From Hyalella azteca (taxonomy: Eukaryota; Arthropoda; Malacostraca; Amphipoda; Hyalellidae), in the NCBI RefSeq assembly GCF_000764305.2, contig NW_025936440.1, forward strand, positions 20,060-84,059: a stretch of 64,000 nt of DNA, in the 5' to 3' direction. Shown here one piece after another: positions 60,370-64,000 of the stretch. A model generated the notes under the pieces. It ran no database searches and had not been told where the DNA came from. It worked only from the letters and a program-made list of their open reading frames with translations. A program made the position numbers and the translations under genes. The stretch's first letter is position 1. Each line of letters starts with the position of its first letter.

Positions 60370-61125
60370 TATGTCTGGAATGTTTGGGTGCAGGCTGATG
60401 GCAAGTCTGAGAGATCTTCTCTCGTGAAGGCGTTACAAAATTGATCGTTGAGGATGCCCGCTGTTGGGCCACCGCCGCTGTACGTCAGTCCGTCTCGCTT
60501 CATGCAGGGGAGCGGCACCCATCGTGTCGCATCGCTTGCTCCTGACAAGACGCAAGAGGTTGTTACTTGATTCCTCTTCCGCAAAGCGCTTGACGTACCG
60601 CTGGTAGTACTGCCTATTGGTGCGTCGTGCTTCTTTCTTCAATTCCTTGAAGCGCAGGAAGTCTTCTTCCCTGTTGGTTGACTTTGCCTTTCTCCAAGCC
60701 CTGTATTTGCGACGAGAAATCCTTTTCAGCTCCGTGGTGATCCAGGGTTGATGGTTCTTGGTGGAGGATAACTTAGTCGGGACGTGTTTTTCTATCATGG
60801 TTGTCAGGTGGCCTTGAATCGCTCGCCACATCTGATCCACTGTGAGATCTGGGCAGATGAACACGCTAAAGTTCGCGGTCTCAGTTCTGATGGCATCAAA
60901 ATTCGCTTTCTTCCAGATGCTCACGGGCCTGGCTATTGGTTTTACTCTTGTTGCCTTGATCTTACTGTCAACGAGGATGATGTCATGATCGCTCAGCGGG
61001 GGCAGTGTGGTACACTTGATAATTAGGCCATGTCTGTTGGTGATGAAGAGATCGAGAATGTTGTTCTCTCTGGTATGTAGGCTTGGTGTTGGCTTGGTGC
61101 AGGCCTCTGTCACAGAGCTTGTCAA
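60370..61125 (-). pseudogene. CR1-like linker between endonuclease and RT
   Basis: Minus strand: NNILDLFITNRHGLI, LSDHDIILVDSKIK, RPVSIWKKANFDAI, HQPWITTELKRISRRKYRAW and RQYYQRYVKRFAEEESSNN follow the order seen in CR1/L2-like ORF2 proteins. Frames shift again near 60500 (to RDGLTYSGG...ILNDQFCNAFTRED) and near 60370. Confidence 0.85.
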
Positions 61126-61597
61126 TGAAAGCTTGTTTAACTGCTGTCGGTTTCTGGTGTCCTGTGATTTTCATGTTGTTCCAGTCGATGTCTGGGAGGG
61201 TAAGGTCACCACCCAGCCACACGACGCCATCAGTCTTGATTGAATCTATAGTCTTAAGTATCTTGCCCATCCGTTTTATGCTGGTTTCGGAGGGGGAGCG
61301 GTAGACAAAACCGACAATGAGTGGTTTCGTCTTCTTGGTGGTCTTGATAGAGACAAGAACGGCTTCGGCAGTGGAGCCGGTCGGTATTTCGTGGGAAATG
61401 AGGGTGGATTTCCCAGCAACAAGAGCACCTCCGTACCCTCAGCCTCCCATCCTGTCATGTCGGTAGACACTATAGGTTGGAGGGAATAACTCTGAACTGT
61501 TGTTTTCCTGTTTAAGCCAGGTTTTGGTTCCCATTATGATGTCTGGTTTCGTGGAGATCAGGAGGTTAAGAAACTTGGCCTTCTTGGGCCGAGATTC
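60980..61597 (-). pseudogene. CR1-like AP-endonuclease domain, partial
   Basis: Minus strand: AKFLNLLISTKPDIIMGTKT, WLKQENNSSELFPPTYSVYR and HDRMGG, then an in-frame TGA (near 61438). The same frame continues through GYGGALVAGKSTLIS, VGFVYRSPS and GGDLTLPDIDW. These match the exonuclease-endonuclease-phosphatase domain of LINEs. The ExTWL motif reads TKTWL, so the usual Glu is replaced, and GDxN reads GDLT. A frameshift near 61100 moves to the next frame. Confidence 0.85.
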
Positions 61598-64000
61598 TAA
61601 ATAAATAAATGAATAAGAATGAATGAGAGGCATGCATATTGAAGAATAATAACCTCGTGAACATTTTTAGAATTCAGACTTTCCGTTATTAGTTTTGTTA
61701 AGGTTCATGCCACATCGATGAGATTAACATTAGGGATTTATTCAGTAAGTCAAACAATTTTGATAAATTCCATATATATAAAACACAGGATACCATCGTA
61801 AAATATTATTTACTCTGAATTATGTAATAATAATTCAAAATAAACGAACATTTGAGAGCCATAATTAGTTTCGAATGAAACATCAGTGGTTACCATAGAT
61901 GTAAACAATAAAATGATATATTGTATTTTATGATAAAGACGAAATGTGTTCAAAGTTCTAGGTGGGAAAATTTTCTGTACAACATCGACCAGTATCTACA
62001 TTAGTCGTACCTGAAATTGCGCTATGTCAGCAGTATCCATGGACCGGTGTCGACGAATTTGCGCTGCTGGCGAGTGGGTCGTAACTTCATGACGTTTTAT
62101 CTATTTTTGGAGGCTGAAAGGCCAGTAGAAGTTAAGCGGGAAGGTTGATAGATTAAATTACTTGCGTCTTCTACTGTGCCGATCGCAGCTCAGCCAACTG
62201 ATTTTTATGCCAGCAAATTGTTAATTCGTTGAAATCTGCGCGTATGCGACAACCTCTTGCGAAGAATGGAGGAATAAAGACAGGTAAATGTCCGTTCCAT
62301 GTGAAAGTTTGAATAGATTTTCTATCCATTAACATTTTATAATTTCATTCCCATAAATGGAATTATCAAATAGAAGTTATTCGACAACGCCAGGCTAACC
62401 TGCTATATTATAGTTAGTTATAAAATGCATTCTCTTGCCAACGATCCAACTCGTATATAGTAAATACTGAGGATGGAGGAAGGAGGAGTGAATGGGAGTT
62501 CTATGAGTTAATATAAAGAGGTTTTTCCTTGATTAACTTTTTTCGAAATTTCATCCAAACATCGGGGTTATCTAATTAAAGATATATAATCATTCCCAAG
62601 CCACGTCTGAACTCATATGAAAATGCCTGCCAAACTGTACAAACACAAATCATAATATAGCTGTAATATATTTGTTTTGTATAATAATAATAGTTTGGCA
62701 TAATAATATAATACTAAAATGGCAACCGAATTCGTATGAAAATGCCTGCCGAACTATACCAAAATATATGCGTGCGGTGCCACTAAGAGTTTAATAGACT
62801 GGAAGAGACTATAAAGCGCTACGAGCTTAAATGTTTTGGTTGAAGGTCTTTCCAAAGCTTCATTAAAAAAGCTACTTTGTACGTGATGAAGTTCAAGTCA
62901 GTTTCTTTGCGTTTTTGGACGTTCACCAGCGCGTGCGTGCCATTACAACATAAACAAATTTTCCTGCCTTCTTTTGTCACATTTTAGGTGCAGCGTATTC
63001 TTATAGGTGCGGTTCTTATAGGTCTTATCTTATAGGTTTTTATATATTCCTTTTAGGTGCACATTCTTATATTATATATTAAACTGGTCCAATAATACAC
63101 AGATGTCAACTGATGGTAATTATATTGCAGTCATGCGTAGCCCAACCTAATAGCCCGGTTCCGAAATTCTGCAGCCGCGTCTAAAATAATTTACAAGCTT
63201 ATGGTGAACAAAACATTAAGTATATTATTAATTTAAGCTCATATAAATCAAATTTACCAATCATTCTCCCTGGAGAACGAAGTCTCGGATCTTATTTAGA
63301 ATAAACACCCTAGACATAACTGAGTAAATCTACAAGAATTTATTTGTATCCCTAACAAGGTTAAAGAATTATTAATACAGGCAAATTAGGGCTATTATAA
63401 CATTTTTTCAAGAATTACAATTCCATTTCAAAAAATACATATCGTTTTATTTCCAAGGATATACTAAGGTGTTTATTTCTAGTAATATCCGAAGTCTCTT
63501 ACATATATGCCTTATTTAAAAAATCCCTTCACTGTTTTCGATGTCTGTAAAATTGTTAGCCATTATCACTCCTTTATTGAGACAATATATTTATTACGTA
63601 TACGAGTGATTGGGATACGCTAATAAAGAACTAAATTTAGTTTAACATTTCATCGTCCTATTCCTTCTTAGTCATAGCAAAATCTGCCGCTGTTTGAACA
63701 AGGAAGTCGTCTAATTAAATCAAAAATGCCCACACCCTGGGTTTATAGAATTTATTGATAAGCGTAAATTGAGAAGCATATATATAAGCTACCGTTGAAG
63801 TGATGACTGGCAACTTGACGTCCTAGAATCTCTATCACTTGATAGGTTATATACTTTTCGAGGCGCATAAAATGACAGCATCTCAATATAACATTTACTT
63901 ACACGCGGATAAGACATAAGTAAAACAAGTGCATGGCCACGAAATATCAATGTACTTCAATCCTCTTTCATACGAATCGATGATTATCACAAAATAGACA
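61598..64000 (+). repeat. LCR unit, runs off the window
   Basis: Start block without a minisatellite, hairpin GGCT-GAAA-GGCC (62112-62123, with a G-U pair), core (about 62180-62300), duplicated segments, block A (about 62755-62985, 6-A run), TTATAGGT repeats, right part to the window end. Confidence 0.86.

Larger units (their letters stand above)
59484..61597 (-). mobile_element. CR1/L2-like LINE, internally deleted
   Basis: Minus strand: an endonuclease part (about 61597-60980), linker (61125-60370), RT N-terminal part (60179-59920), a deletion, the distal C-terminal segment (about 59875-59640), 3' UTR and a (TTATG)n tail at 59484-59503. The 5' end is truncated inside the endonuclease, where the LCR start block resumes at about 61598. 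The 3' UTR contains AAGAATCGGCGACAGGCC. Confidence 0.9.

Overview
This is a eukaryotic window, almost certainly from an invertebrate animal. It is AT-rich, has no bacterial-style gene layout, and carries Penelope-like, CR1/L2-like, hAT and tRNA-derived SINE elements. I cannot name the species. I found no host protein-coding gene, rRNA or functional tRNA. The window reads as a repeat-dense, heterochromatin-like mosaic assembled from short reads.

The background is one long composite repeat, called LCR here, of roughly 4 kb. It recurs end to end in both orientations from position 1 to 64000. In its + orientation the order is: (i) a 31-bp minisatellite carrying TGACGTCA; (ii) a start block running from GATGAATGA; (iii) a GGCC-GAAA-GGCC hairpin followed by a well conserved core of about 120 bp; (iv) a block with two direct copies of a GAAAATGCCTGCC-containing segment; (v) a block (block A) with a stop-free frame of about 75 codons; (vi) degenerate TTATAGGT repeats; (vii) a long AT-rich right part, sometimes with a 15-bp minisatellite (GAGGGCACGACATTC); (viii) a SINE or an empty SINE site; then the minisatellite again. 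The stretch 24600-27500 is the cleanest unit. + copies dominate 1-9840, 12040-16260, 23400-30430, 39900-45466 and 55085-64000. Inverted copies occupy 9841-10740, 17400-18370, 30780-32446, 35393-39200 and 46460-54480.

Younger elements are inserted into the units, and empty sites in sister copies prove several of them. These are a 487-bp long-TIR element (6427-6913), a hAT relic with an 8-bp target duplication and a nested SINE (33293-35093), a 119-bp hAT MITE (54908-55026), a probable solo LTR (49212-50082), two copies of an 0.8-kb insertion with a TATA box (2781-3586, 4284-5137), and a Penelope-like element with RT and GIY-YIG domains (57094-59448). Older CR1-like fragments (eight) and two further Penelope relics were partly amplified along with the units.

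The assembly itself needs care. There is a 496-bp gap (43194-43689), two single-n joins (20238, 51389), and a perfect head-to-head Tn5 mosaic-end pair (46422-46459), which is library sequence and not genome. The most interesting biological signals are the GNRA-type hairpin kept in 16 diverged LCR copies with a compensatory base-pair change, and hammerhead-ribozyme-like motifs at the ends of the Penelope elements.
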